A DNA stretch of 64,000 bases from Sphingobacterium sp. PCS056 (GCF_023273895.1 NZ_CP096883.1:2294001-2358000); one strand, 5' to 3'; positions 43,515 through 53,476 are shown, numbered from the stretch's first letter. Notes: a model not told the origin generated them from the letters alone. Made by a program: numbers and translations.

Positions 43515-43544
43515 CTGATCAATGGTGGATTCGCCATTGGTCAG
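43515..43544 (+). other. stem-loop after the urea transporter gene
   Basis: CTGATCAATGG / CCATTGGTCAG, an 11-bp stem with one G-T pair and an 8-nt loop, 29 bp past the transporter stop and 52 bp before the next ATG. The tail has only T3, so it is either a weak terminator or an internal mRNA element. Confidence 0.5.
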
Positions 43545-43595
43545 TTTGTACGGGTATAAAACAGATCAATGTTCATAAAATAAAACTATTTATCG

Positions 43596-44399
43596 ATGAA
43601 AAAAACGCTTTATAAAATATTATCCTTACTCTTCCTTGTTATCAGTCCATTTTTATTACTTCATGCTCAGATTAGTCCTCCTGGATTGGGAAAAGCAAAA
43701 ACGGCCTCCTGGTCTGCCATTGGTCTTAAAAGGCAACTGGATAGTACTGGTACGAAAGAAGCTTTGACTTACCTCGGCCTAGGAACCAAAAGTACACCTG
43801 ATGATTCCAATCCTTTTCATAAACAAGCTATTTTTGTCCTCAATCATGAGGTATATCACAAGTTTGCTAAGAACCAGCAATATAGTTATGCGTTGAGCTA
43901 TCGTCGTCAGAATGTATATGATGCAGATGCTCCTTATCATGGTGAAGGGGTCGAGCAGGAGTTTCGCTTGTATGGCCGCTATGCTTATACGTTCAGATTC
44001 GGTGAGCGCTGGAAATGGAAAAATACAGTTAGACAGGAATTTCGTAAATTTTTTACTGCGGATTTTAAGAAAGCAGAGGAGAATTTTCAATTGCGAACTA
44101 GACTTAAAACACAGGTGAATCTGAAGCTTTCGGATAAGAATAAACAGGAACTTGCGTTTAGTGCTGAGGGCTTGTTTGCGGTAAGTAAAATGTATGAGCC
44201 GAAAGATGAATGGTCAAAATTTGCTTATAAGGAATCGCGTTTGGCTTTATATTACATGACGGATATTCCGAATACTCCTTTGCACCTGGATGTAGGGTAT
44301 ATGAATGATTTAATTAAAGGCTATCGTCAAGCAGACTTTGGTGTTCATTATCTCGCTGTTGATCTGATCTGGAACCTTCCTTATAAAAAGAAACACTAA
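43596..44399 (+). CDS. outer-membrane protein, DUF2490-like beta barrel
   Basis: A 267-residue protein with a signal peptide (LFLVISPFLLLHAQ) and a strand-rich body (YSYALSYRRQNVYD, RFGERWKWKNTVRQEFRKFF, LDVGYMNDL) that fits the DUF2490 outer-membrane family of Bacteroidota. Substrate unknown. It lies downstream of the urea transporter and overlaps the convergent AraC-type gene by 4 bp at its 3' end. Whether it belongs to the urease operon depends on the hairpin at 43515. Confidence 0.65.
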   Translation: MKKTLYKILSLLFLVISPFLLLHAQISPPGLGKAKTASWSAIGLKRQLDSTGTKEALTYLGLGTKSTPDDSNPFHKQAIFVLNHEVYHKFAKNQQYSYALSYRRQNVYDADAPYHGEGVEQEFRLYGRYAYTFRFGERWKWKNTVRQEFRKFFTADFKKAEENFQLRTRLKTQVNLKLSDKNKQELAFSAEGLFAVSKMYEPKDEWSKFAYKESRLALYYMTDIPNTPLHLDVGYMNDLIKGYRQADFGVHYLAVDLIWNLPYKKKH

Positions 44400-45283
44400 T
44401 CGGATAGAAATTTATGTTTTCGATAATCACTGGGTGAATAACCGGTGACTTTCTTGAATAAACGGGTAAAGTAGGAGGGTGATTTATATTTCATTTCAAA
44501 TGCAATGCCTGCAATATCCCTGGTAGCATCCTGTAGTAATATCTGGCTATGTAGGATACTGATTTCATTGATCCATTGTTTAGGAGGTTTATTGGTTGCT
44601 TCTTTCACACATTTGTTAAGGTAGTTTTCCGATATGTGCAATAAGTTGGCATAAAATAAAACATTCTTATGATCGGTGTGAAATTTCTGTACGAATTCTC
44701 TAAATCGAAATGCAATATCCAATTGTCTACTCATCGGTGCTTTTACTTCATAATCGGTTTTAATTATTTTTAACAAGACACATTGTAGCATCGATACACA
44801 GATTTCCATGACCTTTCCTTCGGTAAAAAGTTCTTCCTCTAAGAGTTCAAGCATTTTTTGGATCCATACAGAAACATGTTCTGAAAGAGGAGTAAAGGGA
44901 TGTGAATTAAAAAATCGGATATCATTGATGCCTAATTCAATATCTGTCACGATTTCATTTTCATAAACGATAAAAAAACCTTCGGCGTCATCAGAGATCG
45001 CTAACGTAGCGGTAATATTTCCTTGTTTTACATTAATCACCTGATTTTCTGCTAATGTATAGGATCCTGACTCGAGATGTTGTGTCAAGGTTCCTTTGGT
45101 TACAAAAATTAAAAAATTGAAGGTGGTACGGTATGGGATAACGGGCATGAGAATACTCCGTAGGTAATTTTCGATACGGTAGACTTGTATTTTGCTTTCA
45201 TTGAAGAGGTTATGTTCGGTTACATCAGGCAAAAAAAGCTTTTTGTATTCGTAATTGTTGATAATCTTAATCGACGATTTCAT
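44396..45283 (-). CDS. AraC-family transcriptional regulator
   Basis: A 295-residue regulator. The first ~180 residues form a cupin-like sensor domain (TFNLIFVTKGTLTQHLESGSYTLAENQ...). The last ~100 are an HTH_18-type AraC domain with two helix-turn-helices (FYANLLHISENYLNKCVKEATNKPPKQWIN; DIAGIAFEMKYKSPSYFTRLFKKVTGYSPSDYRK). It points at the urease operon tail to tail and is the only DNA-binding protein nearby, so it is a candidate for the factor acting at the 20-nt elements. A -7 box TATATTTG lies upstream on its strand at 45342-45349. Confidence 0.92.
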   Translation of the reverse strand: MKSSIKIINNYEYKKLFLPDVTEHNLFNESKIQVYRIENYLRSILMPVIPYRTTFNFLIFVTKGTLTQHLESGSYTLAENQVINVKQGNITATLAISDDAEGFFIVYENEIVTDIELGINDIRFFNSHPFTPLSEHVSVWIQKMLELLEEELFTEGKVMEICVSMLQCVLLKIIKTDYEVKAPMSRQLDIAFRFREFVQKFHTDHKNVLFYANLLHISENYLNKCVKEATNKPPKQWINEISILHSQILLQDATRDIAGIAFEMKYKSPSYFTRLFKKVTGYSPSDYRKHKFLSD

Positions 45284-45341
45284 AGTGCTATTTCTGTAAA
45301 AAACCTTTTCATATGATGTTCATGAAAGAGATGGTGTATGT

Positions 45342-45349
45342 ACAAATAT
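45342..45349 (-). promoter_or_regulatory. candidate -7 box of the AraC-type gene
   Basis: Minus strand TATATTTG, ~60 nt upstream of the ATG. No TTG at the expected -33 distance. Confidence 0.4.
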
Positions 45350-45429
45350 ACGATTTAGCGACCTAATTTACAGTGTAATCGTATCGATAAAATTTGTTTT
45401 AGTTTGAAGTGCTACGATATAATGGAGAT

Positions 45430-45460
45430 AAAAAAAGCTCCAAATACTTGGAGCTTTTTT
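45430..45460 (-). terminator. terminator of the META-domain gene
   Basis: AAAAAGCTCCAA / TTGGAGCTTTTT hairpin with a 4-nt loop and T runs on both strands, 30 bp past the stop at 45491. Confidence 0.8.
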
Positions 45461-45490
45461 CTGTTTATTGTTTTTATTTGAGTTGATATT

Positions 45491-46276
45491 TTATTTTTTT
45501 TGAAAACGCATCATCGCAATATCCCCCATGATCAAAGTCAATGTAGTTCCATTGACATCGAATGAAGTGATTTTGCCTAGTGTGCTGAAATAAACGCTTT
45601 CTCCAGAGCCCTCACATGCCATTTTAGTCGATGCTAATGGACCAAAACTAATGTGATTATTTTCGGTTTTAAATGTACCATTGTAATTATTGCAGCTACT
45701 ATTTCCTGATACTTTCTTTGTACTTAGATCAAATGTGATCGTAGGTTTTTCATTTGGATATAAACCCTGGAATGCAATACGTGGTCCAGAGATATAATCC
45801 AGTTCCCAAGTCCCAGCTAATGCTTGTTCGCCTTTTTCAGGTTTGATAAGTGTAAATTTAGCTAAGGTCTTACTACCTTTATTCAGACTCAATATTTCTC
45901 CAGCAATGGTGTAGCTATCTACAGCAATAATAGCTTTGGATAAGGATTGTTCGATATCAAATTCCGGACAAGCCATCATGGTAGAGATACCTTGTTCGAA
46001 TTTAATTTTATTTTTTCCTACGCTATTTACTACTCCACCTAGCGTATTACAACCTGCATTGGCAGCATATCTGTTATCTTCAAATTGTAAGTAGGGAACG
46101 CGACCATTTACTTTTGCGGGTACTGTCTTGCCATCTACTTCGATTAATTGCCACTTGTTTCCTTTTAGCTGTATCACCTCTGCTGATGTTTCTTTATTCG
46201 TATTATTCTTGTAAATGGAACAACTGCTTAATCCCACGATCAACGTCGCCATGATTAAAATCTGATTGAATTTCAT
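45491..46276 (-). CDS. lipoprotein with two META/HslJ-like domains
   Basis: A 261-residue lipoprotein (lipobox GLSSC). Two similar halves follow: KWQLIEVDGKTVPAK...AGCNTLGG...MMACPEFDIEQ and TWELDYISGPRIAF...NSSCNNYNGTF...KMACEGSGES. The repeated pattern W-x-L ... CN-x-x-x-G ... MAC is the META (DUF306/HslJ) domain. In E. coli HslJ is an envelope heat-shock lipoprotein linked to novobiocin resistance; the role here is unknown. Tandem META domains are common in Bacteroidota. Confidence 0.85.
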   Translation of the reverse strand: MKFNQILIMATLIVGLSSCSIYKNNTNKETSAEVIQLKGNKWQLIEVDGKTVPAKVNGRVPYLQFEDNRYAANAGCNTLGGVVNSVGKNKIKFEQGISTMMACPEFDIEQSLSKAIIAVDSYTIAGEILSLNKGSKTLAKFTLIKPEKGEQALAGTWELDYISGPRIAFQGLYPNEKPTITFDLSTKKVSGNSSCNNYNGTFKTENNHISFGPLASTKMACEGSGESVYFSTLGKITSFDVNGTTLTLIMGDIAMMRFQKK

Positions 46277-46353
46277 CTTTTATCTTTTTTGATATGTTTG
46301 TTTAACAATAGTTAGAACGTTTGGTTTGAACTTATGCTACATTTCATACGAAA

Positions 46354-46383
46354 AAAGAGGAAACCTATTCAGGTTTCCTCTTT
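46354..46383 (-). terminator. terminator of the pyrG-yidC operon
   Basis: AAAGAGGAAACCT / AGGTTTCCTCTTT, a 13-bp stem with a 4-nt loop, and T-rich sequence on the minus strand, 25 bp beyond the yidC stop. Confidence 0.8.
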
Positions 46384-46407
46384 CAATCAGCGATATAAAG
46401 TTCGCTA

Positions 46408-48219
46408 TTATTTTTTATTTTGTTGTGCTTGACGCATCGCTTCTTCCATTCTTGATTGGAATGACGATTTTTTTTGCACTTTAGGATTCTTTTTATTGTC
46501 TTCTAATTTAGCTAAGATCTTATCATCATTAACCATTGAACGGATGATCAATTGTGTTAAGAAAGTAAGGATCGCACTCAAGAAGTAGTAATAGTTTAAA
46601 CCTGCAGGGAAACTATTCAAAACGAAGAAGAAAATTAACGGCATAATATAACCGATATATTTCATCTGTCCTGTAGCACCTGAAGTTGCATTGTTATACC
46701 AAGTCGTCAATAGTGTAGTTAAGGTCATCAATACACACATTAAAGATACGTGATTCACGCCAAAAATTGGTGAGAATGAGAATAAGGTATCGTATGTCGA
46801 CATGTCTTTCATAAACAGGAAGCTTTCTCCTCTCAGTTCGAATAAATTCGGGAAGAAGTAGAAAAAGGCAATTGTAAACGGCATCTGTAATACCAATGGA
46901 AGACAACCTCCTAATGGATTTACACCAGCTGTTTTATACAATTTCATTTGCTCCTGCTGTAGTAATACGGCATTGTCTTCACCGACCTTAGCTTTGATTT
47001 CATCCAATTGTGGTTTCAACACACGCATCTTTGCCATGGATAGGTAAGATTTGTATGTCAATGGTGATAAGACCAGTTTTAACAATAATGTCAGTACTAG
47101 GATCACGATACCATAGCTCAGGTGGAAATTGTCCAAGAAATCAAATACAGGTACAGTAATGAATTGGTTGATCCAGCGCATCGGTCCCCATCCCATATTG
47201 ATGATCTTGTGAAAATCATGTCCCTCTGCTTTCAATGTTTTATATTGATTAGGGCCGAAAAAGAAATTTAACGAATAACTATTATCTTTTTGGGTTGCAT
47301 AATCAAGGCGTGCTGTTGCGCTATAAAGTTTAACAACGTCGGCTTCGATTGTCGTTTTTACATTTACATCTGCTGTAGAGAAGCCTGTTTTGCTGGAAAG
47401 GATGTTGGAGAAATAGTGTTGCTTGAATGCAATCCATTCTACTTTTTCTTTAAGCTCTTTTTCTTCGTCTTTTGCTTCTGATAAATGATCTACATTACCT
47501 GCTTCTTTAAAATAGATGGTAGATTTTTGACGTTCAGAATCGATATTTTGTTCTTTCTGTAACAAAATTGTCTCCCAATCTAAAGCAATCGTTTTTTGAT
47601 CGATCTTGTTTTGAATACCTTTTGTGTTGATATCAAGACCTAGGTTGTAACCATTACCTTTTATCGTATATATATATTCAATATACTGATCAGCTCCATA
47701 AGCCAATTGTAATTTAATCGATTTTGAATCTTCACCTGAAACTTTTACATCAGCATCTTCTGATGTGAAAAATAAATCATTGGTATTGATGTTCTCACCA
47801 GCGACATTGAATTTTAATCCAAATCTATTGTGGTCACCTTCGAATAATACTAATGGCTTGCCATTAAAATTTGTTTCACCTTTGAGTTGTACAGATTTTA
47901 CACGACCACCTTTCGAACTTATTTTGGCGATGATTTTATCATTTTCTACGGTAATGATTTTTTCAGTTCCAACTTTTGTTGCTCCAAAAGGAAGTTTCAA
48001 TGCTGCAGAATCAAGAGGTTTGGCCGCTTGTGCTGCTAGTTGTTGTGTATTCGCTTTTGTCGAGTCTGCCAAAGGCGCTAAACCTTTTTTAACGCGTGCT
48101 AACGAATCTTGTAGAACTTGTTCTTTCTTTATTTCTACTTCGGACGGTTTCATCAAATAAAATGAACCGGCTATGATTCCGAACATCAGAAGTAAACCAA
48201 TAAGGGTATTTCTATCCAT
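46408..48219 (-). CDS. yidC: membrane protein insertase YidC
   Basis: A 603-residue YidC/OxaA. The N-terminal signal anchor (TLIGLLLMFGIIAGSFYLM) precedes the large periplasmic beta domain (residues ~60-340). The C-terminal ~230 residues form the conserved insertase core: LSPLTYKSYLSMAKMRVLKPQLDEIKAK, GVNPLGGCLPLVLQMPFTIAFFYFF and FPAGLNYYYF. It inserts and folds inner-membrane proteins with or without Sec. pyrG lies 15 bp upstream on the same strand, so the two are cotranscribed. Confidence 0.96.
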   Translation of the reverse strand: MDRNTLIGLLLMFGIIAGSFYLMKPSEVEIKKEQVLQDSLARVKKGLAPLADSTKANTQQLAAQAAKPLDSAALKLPFGATKVGTEKIITVENDKIIAKISSKGGRVKSVQLKGETNFNGKPLVLFEGDHNRFGLKFNVAGENINTNDLFFTSEDADVKVSGEDSKSIKLQLAYGADQYIEYIYTIKGNGYNLGLDINTKGIQNKIDQKTIALDWETILLQKEQNIDSERQKSTIYFKEAGNVDHLSEAKDEEKELKEKVEWIAFKQHYFSNILSSKTGFSTADVNVKTTIEADVVKLYSATARLDYATQKDNSYSLNFFFGPNQYKTLKAEGHDFHKIINMGWGPMRWINQFITVPVFDFLDNFHLSYGIVILVLTLLLKLVLSPLTYKSYLSMAKMRVLKPQLDEIKAKVGEDNAVLLQQEQMKLYKTAGVNPLGGCLPLVLQMPFTIAFFYFFPNLFELRGESFLFMKDMSTYDTLFSFSPIFGVNHVSLMCVLMTLTTLLTTWYNNATSGATGQMKYIGYIMPLIFFFVLNSFPAGLNYYYFLSAILTFLTQLIIRSMVNDDKILAKLEDNKKNPKVQKKSSFQSRMEEAMRQAQQNKK

Positions 48220-48234
48220 TTTTTTAAATTAAAC

Positions 48235-49869
48235 TTACTTAATTGTTTCCTGCTTTTGTATCTTATTTTTCTTATTTGACAAAGCAGCGGCTACAAAGCT
48301 AACAAAAAGTGGGTGAGGATTTGCAACAGTTGACTTTAATTCTGGATGAAATTGTCCTGCCACGAAAAAAGGATGGTTTTTCAGCTCTACAATCTCCACT
48401 AAACCTGAAGTTGGATTGATACCTGAAGTAATCATACCTGCTGCCTCATATTGCTCCAAATAGTCATTATTGAATTCATAACGGTGACGGTGGCGCTCTG
48501 AAATTCTTGTTTTGCCATAAATGGCATATGCTTTTGTTCCTTTTTTGATATCACAGTCATAAGCACCCAAGCGCATGGTACCGCCCATGTTGGTGATATT
48601 TTTTTGATCTTCCATCAAATTGATTACTGGATGTGGTGTATCTGGATTCATTTCTGTGCTATTTGCATCTTTTAAACCCAATACATTACGACCAAATTCA
48701 ATAACTGAACATTGCATACCTAGACATATACCAAAGAAAGGAATATTGTTTTCACGAATATATTTGATAGCCGCTAATTTTCCTTCTAATCCGCGTTCTC
48801 CAAAACCTGGAGCAACGAGTACACCATCCATTTCTTTCAATTTATCCTGAACATTCTCATCATTCACACTTTCTGCTGCAATGTATTTTAATTTTACTTT
48901 ACATTCATTGGATGCACCTGCGTGAATAAAACTTTCAACGATAGATTTGTATGCGTCTGGTAACTCCACATATTTACCCACCAAACCGATGTTTACTTCA
49001 TTTGTCGGATTTTTTAATTTACCTAAGAAAGCCTTCCAGCTATCTAAATCAGGTTCATTTTTGTTCGAAAGTTTCAATTTAGCAAGAACGGTCTTGTCCA
49101 ATTGCTCTTTCAACATATTTAAAGGAACGTCATAAATAGTTGGTGCATCAATAGATTCAACGACAGCATTGATGTTGACATTGCAAAACAAAGCTAATTT
49201 TTTGCGAATCTCTTGTGTCAATTTATGTTCTGTACGACATACTAAAATATCGGGTTGGATACCGTATTCTAATAATGTTTTAACGGAGTGTTGTGTTGGT
49301 TTTGTTTTTAACTCACCGGCTGCAGCTAAGTAGGGTACTAATGTTAAGTGTATAACAACAGAATCATGTGTGCCCAATTCCCATCTCAACTGACGAACAG
49401 CCTCGATGAATGGTAAAGATTCGATATCCCCTACAGTACCACCTAATTCTGTAATAACAATATCGTAATTTCCTGTTTCACCCAATAAACGCATGCGGTT
49501 TTTGATCTCATCTGTAATATGGGGAACAACTTGTACTGTTTTTCCTAAATATTCACCTGCACGTTCTTTTTGGATTACAGATTGATAAATACGGCCTGTA
49601 GTCACGTTATTGGCTTGTGAGGTAGGGACATTTAAGAAGCGTTCGTAATAACCTAAATCAAGATCTGTTTCAGCACCATCTTCCGTTACGTAACACTCAC
49701 CATGTTCATATGGATTTAATGTTCCTGGATCAATGTTAATGTAAGGGTCAAATTTTTGAATCGTAACCTTGTAGCCACGTGCTTGGAGAAGTTTAGCAAG
49801 AGAGGATGCAATAATACCCTTCCCTAACGACGAAGTAACGCCGCCCGTAACAAAAATATATTTAGTCAT
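48235..49869 (-). CDS. pyrG: CTP synthase
   Basis: A 544-residue enzyme that makes CTP from UTP, ATP and glutamine. The N-terminal synthetase domain shows [33 protein letters not shown] and [15 protein letters not shown]. The C-terminal class I glutamine amidotransferase has [10 protein letters not shown] with the nucleophilic Cys and FHPE with the catalytic His-Glu. I start at the ATG at 49869 ([10 protein letters not shown]), the family's usual start; the frame is open for six more codons upstream. A -7 box at 49935-49942 gives a ~60-nt leader. Confidence 0.97.
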   Translation of the reverse strand: MTKYIFVTGGVTSSLGKGIIASSLAKLLQARGYKVTIQKFDPYINIDPGTLNPYEHGECYVTEDGAETDLDLGYYERFLNVPTSQANNVTTGRIYQSVIQKERAGEYLGKTVQVVPHITDEIKNRMRLLGETGNYDIVITELGGTVGDIESLPFIEAVRQLRWELGTHDSVVIHLTLVPYLAAAGELKTKPTQHSVKTLLEYGIQPDILVCRTEHKLTQEIRKKLALFCNVNINAVVESIDAPTIYDVPLNMLKEQLDKTVLAKLKLSNKNEPDLDSWKAFLGKLKNPTNEVNIGLVGKYVELPDAYKSIVESFIHAGASNECKVKLKYIAAESVNDENVQDKLKEMDGVLVAPGFGERGLEGKLAAIKYIRENNIPFFGICLGMQCSVIEFGRNVLGLKDANSTEMNPDTPHPVINLMEDQKNITNMGGTMRLGAYDCDIKKGTKAYAIYGKTRISERHRHRYEFNNDYLEQYEAAGMITSGINPTSGLVEIVELKNHPFFVAGQFHPELKSTVANPHPLFVSFVAAALSNKKNKIQKQETIK

Positions 49870-49934
49870 ATCAATAATGGATTTCAAAATATAAGGCCTA
49901 AAATGGCCTAAATATCTGCTTTATGTACGGGATA

Positions 49935-49962
49935 CAAAGATAAGAATATTTGTGGAAGACAA
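49935..49962 (-). promoter_or_regulatory. candidate pyrG promoter
   Basis: Minus strand TATCTTTG (49942-49935), with TTG at 49962-49960, spacing 17 nt, slightly shorter than the usual 19-20. Confidence 0.45.
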
Positions 49963-50032
49963 CGTTTTTTTTGTCTTTAATTTTTAAAAATTACTTTTTC
50001 TTATCATGCCACTGTTGGATTTATACTTTCTT

Positions 50033-51157
50033 CTAGTTTAATTTTGATCTGAATTTCATGAAAAAGTCCTCGAAATATTTTTTCGATAGATGTGCTGTAA
50101 GAAAGGTTCCTGTTATCACCAAAGCATAGAAAATTAGGAAGCTGAGTTGTGAATCGAGTGCCAATAGGTACTTTTTTCCTAAGTGAATAACGGCAAATAT
50201 CACGATCATATGATACATGTAGATCCCATAGGATATTTTCCCACCATAATCTAGAAATCGACTGCTAAATAAAGATGTTGTGTTTAATTTTACTCCAATA
50301 TATAGGATAAGGTGAAGAAAGAGGGCATTAAGAATGATATAAGAAAAGACCCAATGCTCAAAAATATCGTATCCAATTAATGCCGTACAGGTATTTCTGA
50401 AAAAGAAATATACAAAAAGCAAGGCAAATAAAAGATAATTGACCAGGGCATACTTTTGATACCATGCTTGCAAGTTTAGGGTCGTACGGTATAAGAAATA
50501 AGCCCCAAGAGCCCCTATTGCCATAGATTCGAAGGCAAAAGTTTTAATGAGGTGTATGATTAATGGGTCGGTAATGATGTTGTTGAAACAAAGAACCAAT
50601 AATAGGATCTTGATTAGAAATACGCTTATAATTAAAGCGAGCTTATTATTGATCCATTTAAATAAGGGAGCCCATATCATATAAAACCATTCTTCAACAC
50701 CGATGGACCATAGAGGTTCCAATAGGTGCGAACCATATTTAAAGGTAACGAGACTGGGTAAAAATAGAATAAACAACAACCAAACTTGTCCTAGGGTATA
50801 GGGGAATGCATAGTTGATATGTAAGAACTGAAATAGAAAGGGAAAGATAACGATGCCTATGACAACCAATAAAAAATATAAGGGCCAAATGCGGATCACT
50901 CTTTTGAGGTAGAAATTTTTAATAGATATCGTGTTTTTATGATCTTTTTCTTTTAGCAACAAATAACTGATCAAGAAACCACTCAATACGAAGAAAAATT
51001 TGACAGCTGTGGTTCCATTTTGAAAAAAACTGAAATGTTCATAGCTAATGAAATCATTTTTTGCACGAATCACTTCTCCATGGTGAAAGATGACAAGCAG
51101 TGCTGCAAAAAAACGGAACGCATTTAGATTTGGAAAAAAAGATATATTCTTATACAT
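50033..51157 (-). CDS. acyltransferase 3 family protein (OafA/YrhL-like)
   Basis: A 374-residue polytopic membrane protein with about ten hydrophobic segments. It shows the family signatures NAFRFFAALLVIFHHG (catalytic His pair region), FFVLSGFLISYLLLKE and SIGVEEWFYMIWA. Such proteins transfer acetyl or other acyl groups to cell-surface sugars such as LPS O-antigen or exopolysaccharide. The target is unknown. There is no glycan-synthesis gene beside it. Confidence 0.9.
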   Translation of the reverse strand: MYKNISFFPNLNAFRFFAALLVIFHHGEVIRAKNDFISYEHFSFFQNGTTAVKFFFVLSGFLISYLLLKEKDHKNTISIKNFYLKRVIRIWPLYFLLVVIGIVIFPFLFQFLHINYAFPYTLGQVWLLFILFLPSLVTFKYGSHLLEPLWSIGVEEWFYMIWAPLFKWINNKLALIISVFLIKILLLVLCFNNIITDPLIIHLIKTFAFESMAIGALGAYFLYRTTLNLQAWYQKYALVNYLLFALLFVYFFFRNTCTALIGYDIFEHWVFSYIILNALFLHLILYIGVKLNTTSLFSSRFLDYGGKISYGIYMYHMIVIFAVIHLGKKYLLALDSQLSFLIFYALVITGTFLTAHLSKKYFEDFFMKFRSKLN

Positions 51158-51246
51158 TGTTGCCGTAAAAATAGTAATATTAGTTTATTTTCAGGTGTTA
51201 TTTTTGTTCTTACAAATGGGCCTAACAGCCTTTTAAACACGATGTA

Positions 51247-51275
51247 TTTGAGCCGATACGAGTATTCGGCTCAAA
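51247..51275 (-). terminator. hairpin downstream of the CBM9-like gene
   Basis: TTTGAGCCGA / TCGGCTCAAA with a short loop, ~110 bp beyond the stop. The stem is strong but no T run follows on the minus strand, so terminator function is uncertain. Confidence 0.4.
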
Positions 51276-51387
51276 CTAATAAGGTATGAACAGCATATTT
51301 TTTAGGATTGGGACACCCTTGAACCGTTGAAGGTACACTTTCGTATTTCTAAAGTATACTAGTAAAGATCAAAATTACCTCGGCTAT

Positions 51388-52452
51388 CTAAGGATACCTG
51401 AATTTTTTTGAATGTTTGTCCATAATTTTCATACTATAGCTCTGCTTATCTTTATTTATATCCAAAGTGACTTGAAAATCTTTTAAAGCAGGTAATAGGT
51501 ATTGATTATACAGCGAAAGTGTAGTCAATTGATCACTATAGCGACGATTTTCTTTTTTAAACAATTGTTGTAAATAATGGATATTCCAAGCTAATTTGGT
51601 GACAGCGTAACTATCTGGAAGTGCTGGTTCTTGCTCTTGAGATTGTTCTACAAATTGTAGATATCCCCATCTCTCAGGATAGTGCATATTAATTAAACCG
51701 ATGGGTGACCATACCCAATTGTCTTCTGGAAGGATTTTATTGTTTTCTTTTTTTCGACTATAACGGTTATTGTTGATGTCATGTTGCCACTGCACGCGCG
51801 AAAAGTTGCATAACCAATAATCATCTTTTTTTGGCATCGGAGAGTTTCCGAAGGCGTAGAGTGACTGATGTGGAATGGCAAATTCAACGGACCAGAAAGA
51901 ATCGATATCGTGTGGATTGTTGAGCGAGCCATGGATATGTACGGCTGATTTTAGGTTTTTTACGTCCCAGTGTGTGATGGCTTGTCCGCCGAAGCGATAA
52001 GGTTTTGGTAGCATCAGATCAAAGATCGTATTTAGGGGATTGACTTCTATTTCATAATATTCCGCCTGTTTAAGGTTTGGTTTTAAAAATATTTCAAAGT
52101 CATTGTTGAGATAAATAATCTCGTCGTGCTGATCAATATCTCCCCAGATATGTGGCTCATATAATTTTGCATACACATATAGATAAGTGGAGTCCCAAAG
52201 CATTTTTACTTCGGTTTTATAGGAAGGTTTTTTAAAGTCACCGCCTTGTATATCTTCAAAATTGTTGATGGTCTTTGCTTTTGTCCAACTTTTTTCATCG
52301 TCTTTACCATCAATTGTTAGAGATTCGGTCGTTTTGAGGACTGCATAAGTTTTCGGAATAGATTGTAACGCTAAAAAATCTTGAATAGCGTTTTGAGCAT
52401 AACTGTTATAAAAACAGCATAAGAATAGGAGACTGAAAATAGATTTGTTCAT
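51388..52452 (-). CDS. exported carbohydrate-binding CBM9-like protein
   Basis: A 354-residue exported protein (signal MNKSIFSLLFLCCFYNSYAQ). Residues ~45-250 look like the CBM9-like domain seen in many Bacteroidota surface proteins: LTIDGKDDEKSWTKAKTINNF, EVKMLWDSTYLYVYAKLYEP, NNDFEIFLKP, YEIEVNPLNTIFDL and FSRVQWQ. These domains bind sugars or glycan ends. The last ~90 residues form a helical tail. It may be a periplasmic or surface glycan-binding protein; enzymatic activity is not suggested. No PUL neighbours. Confidence 0.8.
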   Translation of the reverse strand: MNKSIFSLLFLCCFYNSYAQNAIQDFLALQSIPKTYAVLKTTESLTIDGKDDEKSWTKAKTINNFEDIQGGDFKKPSYKTEVKMLWDSTYLYVYAKLYEPHIWGDIDQHDEIIYLNNDFEIFLKPNLKQAEYYEIEVNPLNTIFDLMLPKPYRFGGQAITHWDVKNLKSAVHIHGSLNNPHDIDSFWSVEFAIPHQSLYAFGNSPMPKKDDYWLCNFSRVQWQHDINNNRYSRKKENNKILPEDNWVWSPIGLINMHYPERWGYLQFVEQSQEQEPALPDSYAVTKLAWNIHYLQQLFKKENRRYSDQLTTLSLYNQYLLPALKDFQVTLDINKDKQSYSMKIMDKHSKKFRYP

Positions 52453-52732
52453 AATATACTTTTCTGTCCATAAGATAAACTAAAAAGATTTAGCATGAAA
52501 ATGATTTTTGACATGTAAAGAAAATGTTGCTCATATTTAATGAGCTGCGGTAGTTTAGAGCTTGAATTGATTGGGGTTGAGACAGCGGGTTATACCATCC
52601 AAAAAAATAGGTAGACCAGTGGTCGAATGATACCTGATCATGTTTTTTAACCAAAAATGTCTTAGATTGAGTTGAAATAGGAGAAGCTAGAACCTCAGGT
52701 GTTACGATGTAAAAGTAGGAAGGGAAGAAAAT
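52453..52732. other. non-coding gap upstream of the CBM9-like gene
   Basis: Part of a 336-bp gap. A minus-strand reading frame covering 52490-52759 begins inside the rplS terminator and lacks protein character; I do not call it. Confidence 0.5.
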
Positions 52733-52770
52733 AAAAAAAGGCATTTGAATTAATTCCAATGCCTTTTTTT
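52733..52770 (-). terminator. rplS terminator
   Basis: AAAAAAGGCATT / AATGCCTTTTTT hairpin with T runs on both strands, 19 bp past the rplS stop. Confidence 0.85.
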
Positions 52771-52788
52771 ATACTTGCGTAGTCGTGA

Positions 52789-53136
52789 TTAGATTCTTTT
52801 AGATTTAATACGAGCAGCTTTACCAGTAAGACCACGTAAATAAAATAATTTAGCGCGACGTACTTTACCGTAGCTGTTTACTACAATTTTTTCAATGTTT
52901 GGCGAATTTATAGGGAAGATACGTTCCACACCAATGCCATTTGAAATTTTGCGTACAGTGAAAGTTGAATTAACACCTTCGCTGTTCAATTGGATAACCA
53001 CACCTTGGTAAATTTGGATACGCTCTTTATTTCCCTCGCGAATTTTATAATGAACGCTTATGGTGTCTCCTGCTTTAAATGCGGGAACTTCATTTTTGAT
53101 TACCGCTTGTTCTTCTACAAATTTTACTAAATCCAT
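52789..53136 (-). CDS. rplS: 50S ribosomal protein L19
   Basis: A 115-residue L19: [51 protein letters not shown] and [26 protein letters not shown] are the family signatures. It sits at the subunit interface of the ribosome. It is alone here, not in an rpsP-rimM-trmD-rplS operon, a common situation in Bacteroidota. A -7 box at 53255-53262 suggests a ~110-nt leader. Confidence 0.97.
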   Translation of the reverse strand: MDLVKFVEEQAVIKNEVPAFKAGDTISVHYKIREGNKERIQIYQGVVIQLNSEGVNSTFTVRKISNGIGVERIFPINSPNIEKIVVNSYGKVRRAKLFYLRGLTGKAARIKSKRI

Positions 53137-53417
53137 GATTTTGAGTAATTAAATACGATTATTAGCCTGTAAAAATCGGAATGCAATATTACAGCTTTTT
53201 TTTTACTTTAAGAAATACTTTTTTCAAAAAGATGTAAGCTGCCTTAGTTTGTTGCAAAGATAGAAAAACCCTTTTAATATTTAGACCCCTAGGCTTGGAT
53301 ATATGATAAAAAGTTTTGCACATCCTGATTTTGATCTTTCCACATTTTATTAAATGTGGATATGATATTTTATTTCTCAATAAATCAGCTCTTTAATGAG
53401 GGAAGTGAAAAATAGTG
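53137..53417. other. upstream region of rplS, with a -7 box
   Basis: 340 bp between rplS and tRNA-Pro. On the minus strand TATCTTTG at 53262-53255 is a plausible rplS -7 box, with a leader of ~110 nt. Overlapping minus-strand reading frames run across the tRNA and are not genes. Confidence 0.45.
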
Positions 53418-53447
53418 TTGATACATTGAAAAATCGCTGTATATTTG
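53418..53447 (+). promoter_or_regulatory. tRNA-Pro promoter, copy 1
   Basis: TTG (53418-53420), 19-nt spacer, TATATTTG (53440-53447). Start near 53453, ~24 nt before the mature tRNA. Confidence 0.7.
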
Positions 53448-53476
53448 CATCACAATAAAAAAAGGTGATACCTTTT

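Noticed and set aside
52490..52759. 89-codon minus-strand frame upstream of the CBM9-like gene
   Set aside because: It begins inside the rplS terminator hairpin, has no ribosome site and random-looking composition.
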